From NCBI RefSeq assembly GCF_018613325.1, contig NZ_JAGGQJ010000028.1, positions 1 to 64,000 of the forward strand: DNA of 64,000 nt, written 5' to 3'. The notes beneath the pieces are model-generated. The model was not told the DNA's origin, did no database searches, and saw only the letters and a program-made list of their open reading frames with translations. This document shows, one piece after another, positions 16,469-26,315 of the stretch. The DNA is from Bacillus sp. ISL-34. Lineage in GTDB: Bacteria; Bacillota; Bacilli; Bacillales; DSM-1321. Both the position numbers and the translations under genes were made by a program. The first letter of the stretch is position 1. Every line of letters starts with the position of its first letter.

Positions 16469-18715
16469 ATGAATTCGACAGTTAATTATATAAAAGAATG
16501 GCAGCAGGCACTTCAACTTGAAATCCTGCATTTGAAAAAATATGGCAGCACAAAATACCTGGTTTCGAACGGCCATCTGCTTACAGGTGACGGTTCTTTC
16601 AACTATTATTTTGAAACAGGTTCATCGATAAAAATCCCTGTTGGTTCCCTCGTTCGACTGGAATGGGGAGGGATTAAACAGGAGGGAAGAATCCTCTCAT
16701 CGGAAGGGAAAAGTATAATCATCGTTTTTGAGCGCTCGATAGGCGATATGATCGATGAAGCCTTTTTATACCACGACCCCTGGGAATTACTGGAACAATT
16801 GATCATCCGCTTGGATGAAATCAAGAGGAGCAAAAGGAAAAGGCTTCGGATCAAGCGCCTGATGGATCCGTCCATGCCTCAAAAACATCCTTTAATTGAA
16901 AAGCAAAGCAGCGTGAAAGAATTATATGCCCGCTCGAAGTTCAATCCTGTTACTTTTGTTTGGGGACCCCCTGGAACAGGAAAAACCTATACATTGGCTC
17001 GTACAGTAGCCAATCATTATTTACAGAATAAAAAAGTTCTGGTTTTGTCCCATAGCAACCAGGCTGTCGATGTTTTGATGGCTGAAATTTCGTCATTCAT
17101 TAAAAAGAAAGATCGTTTCAAAGAAGGCGATGTGCTTCGCTATGGATCTCAAATCGGTGAATCACTTGCCATCCATGATGATATTGTTACAGGGCAATTA
17201 TTAGGTAAACATGAACCGACATTAGTTAAAGAAAAAGAAGAGCTTGACGAAGAGAAACGTCTGTTAAAGCATGACTTGGCAGGGTCTTTCAGCAAGAGGG
17301 ATACAGATCAATTAATTGAGATCGAGAAAAGGCTGGCCAAGGTCTTGGAGAAAATCCGCCAAAAAGAGATTCATTTCGTAAAAGAAGCGAAAGTCATCGG
17401 GACGACCTTGGCTAAAGCCGCAAATGATGAAACGGTTTATCAAAAGGAGTATGATCTCGTCATTTTGGACGAAGCGAGTATGGCATACGTACCTCAGGTG
17501 GCTTTTGCTGCAGCGTTAGCCAAGCATATTATCATTTGTGGTGATTTCAAACAATTGCCCCCTATTGCTTCTGCTCGAGATTCCCTCGTGAAACTTTGGC
17601 TGAAGGAAGACATTTTTCATCGGGCTGGTGTCGCCCAGTCTGTTGAAGAAGGAGAACTTCATCCCCATTTATTCCTATTAAAGGAACAGCGCCGCATGCA
17701 TCCGGATATTTCAGCATTCACTAATCGTGTCGTCTATAACAATTTTGTTGGCGATCATAAAAGTGTTGCGACCAGCAGACAGGGCATAATGCTGGCGGAA
17801 CCATTTGCCAATAAGGCAGCGGCACTTCTCGATACTAGTTTAGCAGGGGAATATTGCATCACTGAACGGACATCCCACTCGAGAATGAATATATGGCAAT
17901 TGCTTTTATCATTTCAACTGATTCATGAGGCTTATATGGGCGGGGCAAGGTCAATTGGTTATGTCGCCCCATATCGTGCCCAGGCAGATTTGATGGAAAA
18001 ACTATTGGATGACTTATATGACAAAGAACGGCAAACGGCGGATATCATCGCTGCAACTGTACATCGTTTCCAGGGAAGTGAACGGGAGATGATGATCTTT
18101 GACACAGTCGATAGTTATCCGCAAAACAGGGCTGGAATGTTATTGACAGGGAGAGAAAGTGAAAGGCTCATTAACGTGGCCATAACTAGGACTAAGGGTA
18201 AGTTCGTACATGTATGTGACACTTCATTTGTTAACAAACACGTTTATCGCAGCAAAACACTTCGTCAGCTTGTCGATCATCAAATTCAAAATGATCAAAT
18301 TGTATCAAAGAAAGACATTGGTAAATGGGTTAAACACCAGCACCCGAGATTACAATGGATGCATGCCCGTAAATTGGGGGACTTTCAGGAAGATATTGAA
18401 TCAACAAAACAACATATGGTTTTCGCTGTACCCGATTTGAACAGTTTGTCAGAAGAATGGCAGCAATATTTAATGAAACGAAACCCTGCAGTTAAATTGA
18501 CGATCATTTCAGCAAAAAGAAACCCTGATATCAACTCTGATCAATTTATTTGTTCACCTGTCTCCTTTTCGTTTATCATTTTTGATAAACGAGTTATCTG
18601 GCTAGGTGTGCCCGTAGAGTCCAATAATCGGGTCCAGCCTCCATTTATAGCTGCTCGTTTGGATTCGGAAATTATGGCAGATGAATTACTATCTCAATTC
18701 AAAAAAAGTGAATAG
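16469..18715 (+). CDS. superfamily 1 (UPF1-like) DNA/RNA helicase
   Basis: The 748-residue protein has Walker A GPPGTGKT (166-173), an SF1 motif Ia near VLVLSHSNQAVDVL, a coiled insertion (about 250-310), Walker B DEAS (334-337), motif III CGDFKQLPPIA, motif IV EQRRMHPDI, motif V TVHRFQGSERE and motif VI VAITRTKGKF. This is the AAA_11/AAA_12 (UPF1/Dna2-like) helicase arrangement. An N-terminal region of about 140 residues and a C-terminal 120 residues are less conserved. The substrate is unknown. Start at ATG 16469 with a purine-rich GAGGAAAGTG upstream. Confidence 0.88.
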   Translation: MNSTVNYIKEWQQALQLEILHLKKYGSTKYLVSNGHLLTGDGSFNYYFETGSSIKIPVGSLVRLEWGGIKQEGRILSSEGKSIIIVFERSIGDMIDEAFLYHDPWELLEQLIIRLDEIKRSKRKRLRIKRLMDPSMPQKHPLIEKQSSVKELYARSKFNPVTFVWGPPGTGKTYTLARTVANHYLQNKKVLVLSHSNQAVDVLMAEISSFIKKKDRFKEGDVLRYGSQIGESLAIHDDIVTGQLLGKHEPTLVKEKEELDEEKRLLKHDLAGSFSKRDTDQLIEIEKRLAKVLEKIRQKEIHFVKEAKVIGTTLAKAANDETVYQKEYDLVILDEASMAYVPQVAFAAALAKHIIICGDFKQLPPIASARDSLVKLWLKEDIFHRAGVAQSVEEGELHPHLFLLKEQRRMHPDISAFTNRVVYNNFVGDHKSVATSRQGIMLAEPFANKAAALLDTSLAGEYCITERTSHSRMNIWQLLLSFQLIHEAYMGGARSIGYVAPYRAQADLMEKLLDDLYDKERQTADIIAATVHRFQGSEREMMIFDTVDSYPQNRAGMLLTGRESERLINVAITRTKGKFVHVCDTSFVNKHVYRSKTLRQLVDHQIQNDQIVSKKDIGKWVKHQHPRLQWMHARKLGDFQEDIESTKQHMVFAVPDLNSLSEEWQQYLMKRNPAVKLTIISAKRNPDINSDQFICSPVSFSFIIFDKRVIWLGVPVESNNRVQPPFIAARLDSEIMADELLSQFKKSE

Positions 18716-18720
18716 CTCAG

Positions 18721-18748
18721 GAAAAGCCCTTAATAAGGGCTTTTCTTC
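18721..18748 (+). terminator. helicase gene terminator
   Basis: GAAAAGCCCT/AGGGCTTTTC arms right after the stop codon. Confidence 0.88.
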
Positions 18749-18998
18749 ATTTACATATATCCCTAAAAACACCTTGATAGAATAAGTGATAACTCCTTAG
18801 TCACATTCTGTCATTAATATATTAAAACAAACAACTCGCTAGAATATATGGTTACTCCATACTCCCCAATTTGGATTCAACTCCTTATATTTTCTGCTAA
18901 AGGCCGCAAACTAAAATAACAAAGCAAGCGTTTCAGGCGACTTTCGACTAGTTATGATTTACCATTAAGTTACGAAAGACAAGAAGGGAGGTAACAAA

Positions 18999-19991
18999 AT
19001 GAAACTGAGCATTTTGGATCAATCCCCAATTTCATCAGGACAATCAGCACAGGAAGCCTTGCAGGCTTCACTACAACTTGCACAAGAAGGAGATAGACTT
19101 GGTTATAGCAGAATCTGGTTAACTGAACATCATGATCTTCCGGGATTGGCCTGTTCCGTTCCAGAGGTTTTGATAAGCTATATTGGTGCCCAAACAAAAA
19201 ATATCCGGATTGGTTCAGGGGCAGTGCTGCTTCCACATTATAAACCATACCGGATAGCAGAGACTTATAATATGCTAGCTACACTTTTTCCAGGCCGGAT
19301 TGATATGGGACTCGGTCGTGCTCCTGGTGGATCTGCCGAGGCAACGATGGCTTTATCCGATAATTTTCTTCAAAATGTTTATAAAATGCCTGAACTTGTT
19401 CGAGAACTGTTGAATTTTCTAAGAGATGAATTTCCGAAAGAACATCCGTTTTCAAATGTTTCTGCTGCTCCTATCCCGATGGCACCGCCTGAACCATGGA
19501 TATTGGGAACAAGCGGGAAAAGTGCTAAACTTGCCGCTGAGAATGGCACTGCATACGCGTTTGGTGAATTCATGAGTGAAAATGATGGAGTGCAGAGCTT
19601 TCATCAGTACCGTGAACACTTTCAAACAAAAGGGTTGCTTAAAGAACCTAAAACGATCGTTACGGTGTCGGCCATATGCGCAGAAACGGAGGAACATGCG
19701 AAAGAAATCGCCCTTAGCAACACCCTATGGAAAATTCAAAGTGGACAAGGGGAAAGAAAGCAGGTTCCAAGCATAGAAGAGGTAAGGAACCATGATTGGA
19801 CTGAAAAAGAAAAAGCACTGATGGAAACCATGCATGAAAAAATGATTTTTGGTAGCCCATCACAAGTGAAGTATCGGCTTTTGGAGATACAGGAGAAATA
19901 TCAAGCAGATGAAATTATGCTGATAACCATCACTCATAAGTTGGAGGATCGGCTTAATTCGTTTCGTTTGATTGCCAGGGAAGTTTTTTAA
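18999..19991 (+). CDS. LLM class flavin-dependent oxidoreductase, copy 1
   Basis: The 330-residue luciferase-like TIM barrel resembles the MsnO8/YvbT-type subgroup: MKLSILDQSPI start, RIWLTEHHDLPGLACS, RIGSGAVLLPHYKP, LFPGRIDMGLGRAPG and ILGTSGKSAKLAAENG. Members are FMN- or F420-dependent monooxygenases with mostly unknown substrates. Strong GGGAGG site before the ATG. A second paralogue follows 99 bp downstream on the same strand, so they may be co-transcribed. The spacer contains a short 11-bp tandem repeat (GCATTTTGTGT). Confidence 0.9.
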   Translation: MKLSILDQSPISSGQSAQEALQASLQLAQEGDRLGYSRIWLTEHHDLPGLACSVPEVLISYIGAQTKNIRIGSGAVLLPHYKPYRIAETYNMLATLFPGRIDMGLGRAPGGSAEATMALSDNFLQNVYKMPELVRELLNFLRDEFPKEHPFSNVSAAPIPMAPPEPWILGTSGKSAKLAAENGTAYAFGEFMSENDGVQSFHQYREHFQTKGLLKEPKTIVTVSAICAETEEHAKEIALSNTLWKIQSGQGERKQVPSIEEVRNHDWTEKEKALMETMHEKMIFGSPSQVKYRLLEIQEKYQADEIMLITITHKLEDRLNSFRLIAREVF

Positions 19992-20090
19992 CGGTTATCC
20001 CTTCGAGCATTTTGTGTGCATTTTGTGTGCATTTTCTATATGATGGCTTTGCGTCCGATTAATTATAATTGAAAGAAAGAAGATGAAGAT

Positions 20091-21113
20091 ATGAATGCTG
20101 ATCAACATGTAAAAAAACTTAGCGACATTTCTTTTTCCGTTCTGGACCTGGCTTCAATCGTTGAGGGTGGCACAGTTTCGGGAGCTTTTAAAAATACAGT
20201 AGAATTAGCTAAACATGCGGAGCAATGGAATTACAACCGTTTCTGGGTTGCGGAACATCATAGCATGCCTGGGATTGCAAGCTCTGCAACGTCAGTGCTT
20301 ATAGGCTATGTTGCAGGTAGGACGGAAAGAATTCGTGTCGGTTCTGGAGGCATAATGCTACCGAATCATGCACCGCTGGTTATCGCAGAACAATTTGGAA
20401 CATTGGAAGCAATGTATCCTGGTAGAATAGATTTAGGACTGGGGCGTGCTCCGGGAAGCGACCAATATACAGCCATGGCACTCCGGGGTGATGTACGTAA
20501 TAACGGTCAGGATTTTCCGGAACAGTTGGCGCAGCTCCGTAGCTATTTAGATGCGGATTCTAAACATAATCGTGTTCGCGCCATCCCTGGGGAAGGTCAG
20601 GATATTCCGATTTGGCTGCTTGGTTCAAGCGGCTTCAGTGCAGCATTATCAGCACAGCTGGGATTGCCATTTTCATTTGCAAGCCATTTTTCCCCTGAAA
20701 ATACTCAACCAGCTTTAGCCCGTTACCGCAATAATTTCCAACCATCCGACGTTCTCGATAAACCTTATGTCATGGTTGGTATCAATGTATTTGCTGCGGA
20801 TACTACAGAACAAGCGCAAAGGATTGCAACATCTTATCAGCAGCAGTTCTTGAATTTGATACGGAACACGCCCGGTCAACTTGCTCCTCCAGTTGATACG
20901 ATGGAAGGCCTTTGGACAGAATATGAAAAGGCGATTGTCATGAAGCAGCTGAACGCTTCCATTATAGGAAATCCTAAAGAGGTAAAAGAGCAGTTGCAGG
21001 CATTTTTAAATGAAACACAGGCGGATGAAATGATTATAAACTCTGCCATTTATGATCAGGATGCACGCCTTCGTTCTTATGAAATCATTGCAGAGGTTAC
21101 TGGAATGAAATAA
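20091..21113 (+). CDS. LLM class flavin-dependent oxidoreductase, copy 2
   Basis: The 340-residue paralogue of the preceding gene has the same landmark order: [55 protein letters not shown] and [16 protein letters not shown]. Identity to copy 1 is moderate, so the duplication is old and the substrates may differ. A terminator at 21127-21159 ends the pair. Confidence 0.9.
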   Translation: MNADQHVKKLSDISFSVLDLASIVEGGTVSGAFKNTVELAKHAEQWNYNRFWVAEHHSMPGIASSATSVLIGYVAGRTERIRVGSGGIMLPNHAPLVIAEQFGTLEAMYPGRIDLGLGRAPGSDQYTAMALRGDVRNNGQDFPEQLAQLRSYLDADSKHNRVRAIPGEGQDIPIWLLGSSGFSAALSAQLGLPFSFASHFSPENTQPALARYRNNFQPSDVLDKPYVMVGINVFAADTTEQAQRIATSYQQQFLNLIRNTPGQLAPPVDTMEGLWTEYEKAIVMKQLNASIIGNPKEVKEQLQAFLNETQADEMIINSAIYDQDARLRSYEIIAEVTGMK

Positions 21114-21126
21114 GTGTCAAAGAATG

Positions 21127-21159
21127 AGCTTGCAGATTTCGTTTCTGCAAGCTTTTTTA
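21127..21159 (+). terminator. terminator of the LLM pair
   Basis: AGCTTGCAGA/TCTGCAAGCT perfect ten-base arms followed by T6. Confidence 0.9.
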
Positions 21160-21205
21160 TAAAATACATACAGATTGACTTCATAAACAAAGTTAGGAGA
21201 AAAGA

Positions 21206-22954
21206 ATGAAACGAGAAGATCCTTTATCCTTAATATTTCACTTCACAGATAAACAAGGTGACATCAGGCCTCTATATTTTACGAATCCGAAAAAAGTATT
21301 CATCGCCCATTCAATTGAGGATGTCATTCCCCAATTCCAAAAAGTCCATGAAGCGATCGAACAGGGGCATTATGCAGCGGGATATGTTTCCTATGAAGCG
21401 GCACCTGCTTTTGAAAAATCTTTTAAAGTAAAAGATGGAGCCAAAATGCCATTATTATGGTTCGGGATTTTTGATAAACCGGAAGAAGAAATACCTGAAA
21501 AAATGACCGGGGCTTTTAATTTAGCTGAATGGCAATCAGAAACGGATTCAAATACATATCATTCCGGGTTTCAAAGGATAAAATCCGAAATCGAGAAAGG
21601 CAATACGTATCAAGTCAATTACACGATGCGTTTGCAATCCCAGTTCGAAGGAGATGACTTCGCTTTCTTTGATCGCTTGAAGAGAGCTCAACGTTCGAAC
21701 TATAGTGCATATTTGAATGTGGGGACACATCGGATCCTATCGGCTTCACCCGAGTTGTTTTTCCGTTGGGAAGATGGTCAGTTGATTACTCGGCCAATGA
21801 AGGGAACGGTAAAGCGGGGAACGACACTGAAAATGGATCAGCTCAATGCAGACTGGTTAGCAGCCTCGGAAAAGAATCAAGCTGAAAACTACATGATCGT
21901 TGACCTGCTCAGAAATGATTTGGGAATGATCGCAGAACCAGGAAGCGTCAAGGTTCCACAGCTTAAGGCAATTGAAAAATATCCGACCGTTTGGCAAATG
22001 ACATCCACGATAATAGCCGATACGAACCCAGGAACAACAATCATTGATATATTCAAGGCCCTTTTTCCTTGTGGATCGATAACAGGGGCACCTAAAATAA
22101 AAACGATGGAGATCATTGCAGATATCGAGAATTCACCACGTGAAGTTTATTGCGGTGCAATCGGGTTCATCACCCCTGAATCCGAAGCAGTTTTTAATGT
22201 GCCGATTCGTACAGTCGTGATCGATAAGGAAACTGGGAAGGCCGAGTATGGGGTAGGCGGGGGAATCACTTGGGATTCCGAGCTATCGGAAGAATATGAC
22301 GAAGCCTTTTTAAAAGCCAAATTATTGACGGTGGAAAGGCCTGCTTACAAACTATTGGAATCGATGAAGCTCAGTGATGGCGAATATTATTTGTTGAATG
22401 ATCATATCGATCGGATGAAACAATCCGCTGATTACTTCGATTACCGGTTCCCTGAAGTGAATCTTAGGGATCAACTCCAAAATTATGCGGATTTAAACAA
22501 AGGGACGTTGCAAAAGGTAAGGGTATTACTTAATGAAAATGGTGAAATTGAAGTTTCCGGACAAGCAATCAAGCCCCTTGATTCAGAATTTACGGCCATC
22601 TTGGCTGAAACTCCAATATCAAGTGCAAATCCATTTCTATTTCATAAGACCACCAATCGTGATGTATATGAAGGCTATCAAATGAATAATCCTGACTTCC
22701 ATGATGTTCTGCTTTGGAATGATGAAGGATTCATCACGGAATTCACGAACGGAAATGCAGTGGTAAAGATAAATGGTGATCTTTATACCCCTCCGGTGGA
22801 ATCAGGTCTCCTTGCTGGAACATTTCGTCAAGACTTGATCAGGAAGAAGGAAATCAAGGAAAAACCCATTTCAAAGGCTGACCTTAATAACGCTGAGGAA
22901 ATTTGGTTTATTAATAGTGTGCGAGGGAAAGTAAAAGTGAATTTAACTTTCTAA
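21206..22954 (+). CDS. pabB: aminodeoxychorismate synthase component I fused to aminodeoxychorismate lyase (PabB-PabC)
   Basis: The 582-residue fusion has an N-terminal chorismate-binding PabB domain (about 1-375) with RPMKGTVKRG, AENYMIVDLLRNDLG, FPCGSITGAPKIK and YDEAFLKAKLL. A C-terminal fold-type IV PLP domain (about 380-582) like PabC has HIDRMKQSADYF, HKTTNRDVYEGY and TEFTNGNAVV plus SGLLAGTFRQ. Together they would turn chorismate into 4-aminobenzoate for folate, with glutamine-derived ammonia from a PabA/TrpG amidotransferase that is not encoded nearby. Start after TTAGGAG. No terminator is evident before the next gene. Confidence 0.9.
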   Translation: MKREDPLSLIFHFTDKQGDIRPLYFTNPKKVFIAHSIEDVIPQFQKVHEAIEQGHYAAGYVSYEAAPAFEKSFKVKDGAKMPLLWFGIFDKPEEEIPEKMTGAFNLAEWQSETDSNTYHSGFQRIKSEIEKGNTYQVNYTMRLQSQFEGDDFAFFDRLKRAQRSNYSAYLNVGTHRILSASPELFFRWEDGQLITRPMKGTVKRGTTLKMDQLNADWLAASEKNQAENYMIVDLLRNDLGMIAEPGSVKVPQLKAIEKYPTVWQMTSTIIADTNPGTTIIDIFKALFPCGSITGAPKIKTMEIIADIENSPREVYCGAIGFITPESEAVFNVPIRTVVIDKETGKAEYGVGGGITWDSELSEEYDEAFLKAKLLTVERPAYKLLESMKLSDGEYYLLNDHIDRMKQSADYFDYRFPEVNLRDQLQNYADLNKGTLQKVRVLLNENGEIEVSGQAIKPLDSEFTAILAETPISSANPFLFHKTTNRDVYEGYQMNNPDFHDVLLWNDEGFITEFTNGNAVVKINGDLYTPPVESGLLAGTFRQDLIRKKEIKEKPISKADLNNAEEIWFINSVRGKVKVNLTF

Positions 22955-23048
22955 GCTGATTATTCGTAAAAAAGTGAAAATTGTAATCTTTATTGCAGTT
23001 GTTGAGTTATAGTAGATGATGAATACTACATTTCCGGGAGGGACTGCT

Positions 23049-24386
23049 GTGAAGATGCATAAAATCGCAGGTTTATCGATTATGGATTGGATAGCGAAAG
23101 ATCCTATACTTAATGATGTGATAAAGATGAACGAAGTCTTCTGGACGAATCCAGATTACGGTAACAAGCAAGAAAACCCAATCGTCCAAGCTGAACAAGT
23201 TAAATCGGCTGAAGAAAGATTAAAAAGATTTGCCAATTATATAATTAAAGCCTTTCCAGAAACCGAACCAATGGAAGGGATCATTGAATCACCGCTAGTC
23301 GAGATTCCTTCCATGCAAAAAAACTTGGAAAAATCCTATGAGACTAAAATCACTGGGAAACTTTTGCTGAAATGTGACAGTCATTTACCGATATCAGGTT
23401 CCATCAAGGCTCGCGGAGGTATTTATGAGGTCTTAAAACGTGCTGAGGAAATTGCAATGAAGCATGGTGGTTTAAAGCGGAATGATAATTATGGAATACT
23501 TGTGAGTGATGAATATAAGGAGCTTTTTTCAAAATATTCGATTGCAGTCGGTTCAACCGGCAATTTAGGATTGAGTATTGGAATAATGAGCGCCAAGCTG
23601 GGATTTAAGGTAACGGTCCATATGTCTGCAGATGCCAAACAGTGGAAAAAGGATAAATTAACAAGTCTTGGTGTCATTGTAAAGGAATATGATGATGATT
23701 ATAGTAAAGCTGTAGAAGAAGGCCGTAATGAAGCATCACTTGATCCCGATTGCCATTTTATTGATGATGAAAATTCAATAGATCTGCTGCTAGGTTATGC
23801 CACCGCTGCAACGCGCCTGAAGAAACAACTGAAAGATATGTCCATACAAGTAGACGAAGATCACCCTTTGTTTGTGTACTTGCCATGTGGAGTCGGCGGC
23901 GGGCCCGGTGGTATTACATATGGGCTCAAGTTAGCCTTTGAAGATGATGTACATTGTTTTTTTGCAGAGCCGACACATTCACCATGCATGACTCTCGGAT
24001 TGATGACAGGCCTTCATGACAAAATCTCGGTGCAGGACTTTGGCATAGATAATAAGACGGAAGCAGATGGGCTTGCTGTCGGAAGGCCTTCAGCATTAGT
24101 TTCCAGTATGATGACGACAATGTTAAGCGGCAGCTATACCATAGAAGATAAAAGGTTACTCGAACTGCTCAGGGGAATGGCAGAGACGGAAGGGCATTAT
24201 TTAGAGCCATCTGCCCTCGCAGGCGCATTTGGTCCCGTGCAACTTTTTAAAGCTCCAGAAGGAAGGAAATATCTTATGGATCAAAAACTGCTGGATAAAA
24301 TGGACCAGTCCACGCATATCATCTGGGCGACCGGCGGGAGCATGGTACCAAAGGTTATGATGGAACAGTATTTATCTAAAAGTTAA
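23049..24386 (+). CDS. dsdA: D-serine ammonia-lyase (dehydratase)
   Basis: The 445-residue fold-type II PLP enzyme converts D-serine to pyruvate and ammonia. The PLP lysine lies in [11 protein letters not shown] (about residue 120), the phosphate-binding loop is GSTGNLGLS, and [17 protein letters not shown] and ATGGSMVP close the cofactor site. The GTG start at 23049 has GGGAGG six bases upstream and gives a length near E. coli DsdA (442). No DsdC-type regulator or D-serine permease is adjacent. The gene ends at a repeated-family terminator. Confidence 0.93.
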   Translation: MKMHKIAGLSIMDWIAKDPILNDVIKMNEVFWTNPDYGNKQENPIVQAEQVKSAEERLKRFANYIIKAFPETEPMEGIIESPLVEIPSMQKNLEKSYETKITGKLLLKCDSHLPISGSIKARGGIYEVLKRAEEIAMKHGGLKRNDNYGILVSDEYKELFSKYSIAVGSTGNLGLSIGIMSAKLGFKVTVHMSADAKQWKKDKLTSLGVIVKEYDDDYSKAVEEGRNEASLDPDCHFIDDENSIDLLLGYATAATRLKKQLKDMSIQVDEDHPLFVYLPCGVGGGPGGITYGLKLAFEDDVHCFFAEPTHSPCMTLGLMTGLHDKISVQDFGIDNKTEADGLAVGRPSALVSSMMTTMLSGSYTIEDKRLLELLRGMAETEGHYLEPSALAGAFGPVQLFKAPEGRKYLMDQKLLDKMDQSTHIIWATGGSMVPKVMMEQYLSKS

Positions 24387-24415
24387 AAAATGTTCAGGGG
24401 AGTGAATTTATCAGA

Positions 24416-24459
24416 CTGCAGACAAACTCAAAGAAAAGCGAGTTTGTCTGCAGTTTTTT
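24416..24459 (+). terminator. dsdA terminator, member of a repeated hairpin family
   Basis: CTGCAGACAAACTC pairs perfectly with GAGTTTGTCTGCAG (14 bp) around AAAGAAAAGC, followed by T6. The same hairpin recurs at 56336-56382 and, inverted, at 4405-4448, so it is also a dispersed repeat. Confidence 0.85.
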
Positions 24460-24539
24460 ATTGAAAAAACGCTTTAAGTTGTTTTCAGCGGTAGCACTTT
24501 TTTCTTTCGTTCACAAACTTTTTCATACACCGCACATTA

Positions 24540-24650
24540 TTCGACCGTTGGCGCAGTTTTTTCGACCTAGACCGCGCTTAATTCGACCGCCAACGGAGTT
24601 TTTTCGACCTAAACAGCCCATTATTCGACCTACACCGCATTATTCGGACT
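24540..24650 (+). repeat. exact 21-bp phased array of TTCGACC
   Basis: TTCGACC occurs at 24540, 24561, 24582, 24603 and 24624, each exactly 21 bp from the last, with a near-copy TTCGG at 24643. CCGTTGGCG and CGCCAACGG inside it form an inverted repeat. In the frame of a possible 73-codon ORF (TTG 24461) each unit is seven residues with an IRP or FRP core. The ORF would start in the T run of the dsdA terminator and has no ribosome-binding site, so it is described as a repeat and not called as a gene. It lies inside repeat locus C. Confidence 0.75.
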
Positions 24651-24726
24651 CCGGAGCATTCATTTTGCGGTCCACATTTTGAAACTGTTCCTATCCGTAA
24701 ATCGGGAAAGGGAATTGGGATGAGAC

Positions 24727-24754
24727 CATTCCGAACCCCATTTTGTCGACAAAC
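24727..24754 (+). repeat. interspersed CCGAACCCC-type module (locus C)
   Basis: CATTCCGAACCCCATTTTGT followed by CGACAAAC directly precedes a terminator hairpin, as in the copies at 124-150 and 56560-56592. Confidence 0.7.
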
Positions 24755-24756
24755 TT

Positions 24757-24788
24757 AAAGAAGTTCACGAAAGTGAACTTCTTTTTTC
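24757..24788. terminator. bidirectional terminator (pdxR end)
   Basis: AAGAAGTTCAC/GTGAACTTCTT perfect arms with a GAAA loop and T run, two bases from the pdxR stop codon. Confidence 0.85.
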
Positions 24789-24789
24789 T

Positions 24790-26184
24790 TTATAGACCCC
24801 ATGAGTTCAATAAAAGGTGAATGGCTTTTTCCAATTCGGATTCAGGGATTCCTGCAAAGCCCAATATGATTTTTGGGGGATGTTCGTCAGTTTTTTCAAT
24901 TGAATATGTCGATAATCCATAAATTTTAATATGATCTTCGTTTGCCTTTTGAATAAGTGTCTGTTCATCCATGCCGTTCTTAACGATGAGGACGATATGC
25001 AATCCTGACCGCTCACCAATGATCTTTATTTGTTTATGGGGTTTAAACAGATCGATCACTTTATCCAACTTACGCCGGTACACTTTCCTCATCCGATTCA
25101 AATGCTTTTCGAAATCCCCTTCCTTCATGAACTGTGTCAACACATGCTGATCAATCCGAGAAACGGTGGAATGGTAAAAAGATAATTCCTGTTGATGCAT
25201 TTGTAACAATGGAGCGGGAAGAACCATGTAACTGATCCGAATTGATGGCATCAATGACTTGGAAAATGACCCTAAATAAATCACCTTATCACCAGCATCC
25301 ATACTTTGTAGGGAAGGAATTGTTTTTCCACTATAACGAAATTCACTATCATAATCGTCTTCGATAATATAGCGGTTTGCTGCCCCTTGAGCCCAGTTCA
25401 ACAATCGTGTCCGTCTGTTAACGGATAGAATCGTCCCATTTGGGAAGTGATGTGAGGGAGTGACATACACGACATCGATGTTTGACTCTTCAATTTGGTT
25501 TACCTTTACGCCTTCTTCATCAATTCGCAGTGGATGGACTTCATTTGGGTAGCTGCGTAAAATCCGATGAATCAAGTGATACCCAGGATCTTCAACACCA
25601 TAAATGGCATTTTTATCGAAAAGAAGGACAAGCTGCTGCAATATAATTTCCATTCCTGCACCAATGATGATCTGTTCGGGAACACATTGTACACCACGTG
25701 CATGATACAAATAATGGGCAATTTCACATCGTAATTCATATTCCCCTTGAGAATCCCCAAGTAGCAGAAGATCTTGATGTGATTCATCGATTTTGCTTTT
25801 CGTGTATTTTCTCCATTTTTCAAATGGGAAGTTTTCCGTGTCAATTTGGCTGGGATGAAAATGATACAGCAATTTCCCTTCTTTATGATTATTTTGCTCC
25901 AAGGAAACCTGGTTAGTTTGTGTATACTCTAAATCCTCGAATGTTTGAATATAGTACCCTTTTCTTGGTATGACTTCAACGTATCCTTCAGCAGTCAATT
26001 GTTCATATGCAGTCTCGACAGTATTTTGACTTATTTGAAGGAACTCTGCCAATTTCCGTTTGGACGGCAGCTTTGTCCCGTAAAGAAGACGGCCATCAAT
26101 GATTTCTTTTTTAATATGTGAATATAATTGTTCGTACAAAGGTACTTCACTTGACCGATTTAAATCACAAGAAAGCATATTCAT
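24790..26184 (-). CDS. pdxR: MocR-family regulator of vitamin B6 synthesis
   Basis: The 464-residue protein has an N-terminal GntR winged helix (about 10-75: VPLYEQLYSHIKKEIIDG, GTKLPSKRKLAEFLQISQNTVETAYEQL) joined to a class I aminotransferase-like domain (about 110-460) with the PLP pocket VTPSHHFPNGTILS, EDDYDSEFRYSG and the Schiff-base lysine in YLGSFSKSLMPSIRISYMV. MocR/PdxR proteins sense PLP and activate pdxST while repressing themselves. The divergent position 131 bp from pdxS supports this role strongly. Operator-like half-sites lie in the shared intergenic region. Confidence 0.93.
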   Translation of the reverse strand: MNMLSCDLNRSSEVPLYEQLYSHIKKEIIDGRLLYGTKLPSKRKLAEFLQISQNTVETAYEQLTAEGYVEVIPRKGYYIQTFEDLEYTQTNQVSLEQNNHKEGKLLYHFHPSQIDTENFPFEKWRKYTKSKIDESHQDLLLLGDSQGEYELRCEIAHYLYHARGVQCVPEQIIIGAGMEIILQQLVLLFDKNAIYGVEDPGYHLIHRILRSYPNEVHPLRIDEEGVKVNQIEESNIDVVYVTPSHHFPNGTILSVNRRTRLLNWAQGAANRYIIEDDYDSEFRYSGKTIPSLQSMDAGDKVIYLGSFSKSLMPSIRISYMVLPAPLLQMHQQELSFYHSTVSRIDQHVLTQFMKEGDFEKHLNRMRKVYRRKLDKVIDLFKPHKQIKIIGERSGLHIVLIVKNGMDEQTLIQKANEDHIKIYGLSTYSIEKTDEHPPKIILGFAGIPESELEKAIHLLLNSWGL

Positions 26185-26211
26185 TTTGTTTCCACCTTTT
26201 ATAATTTAATG

Positions 26212-26271
26212 CTGACCCCATTAAGTTTATTAAAACTGACACTTTCAATGCGGTCAACTATTTTTTATACT
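26212..26271. promoter_or_regulatory. pdxR-pdxS intergenic operator and pdxS promoter
   Basis: Two direct sites, CTGACCCCATT (26212) and CTGACACTTT (26236), and one inverted site, TTGACCGCATT (minus strand, 26258-26248), lie 24 and about 20 bp apart. Two direct plus one inverted site is the arrangement reported for B. clausii PdxR. The pdxS -10 is TATACT (26266-26271) with a poor -35 TTTCAA (26243-26248) 17 bp upstream, as expected for an activator-dependent promoter. Confidence 0.6.
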
Positions 26272-26315
26272 AAATCTAACAAATCTAAAAAATGCAAATA
26301 TTAGGGGGAAGAGAA

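Noticed and set aside
20007..20035. 11-bp tandem repeat between the LLM genes
   Set aside because: About 2.5 copies only, no link with a promoter or terminator; probably slippage.
24461..24682. 73-codon ORF with IRP/FRP heptads as an ordinary gene
   Set aside because: TTG start lies in the T run of the dsdA terminator and has no ribosome-binding site; kept as a repeat and as a finding.
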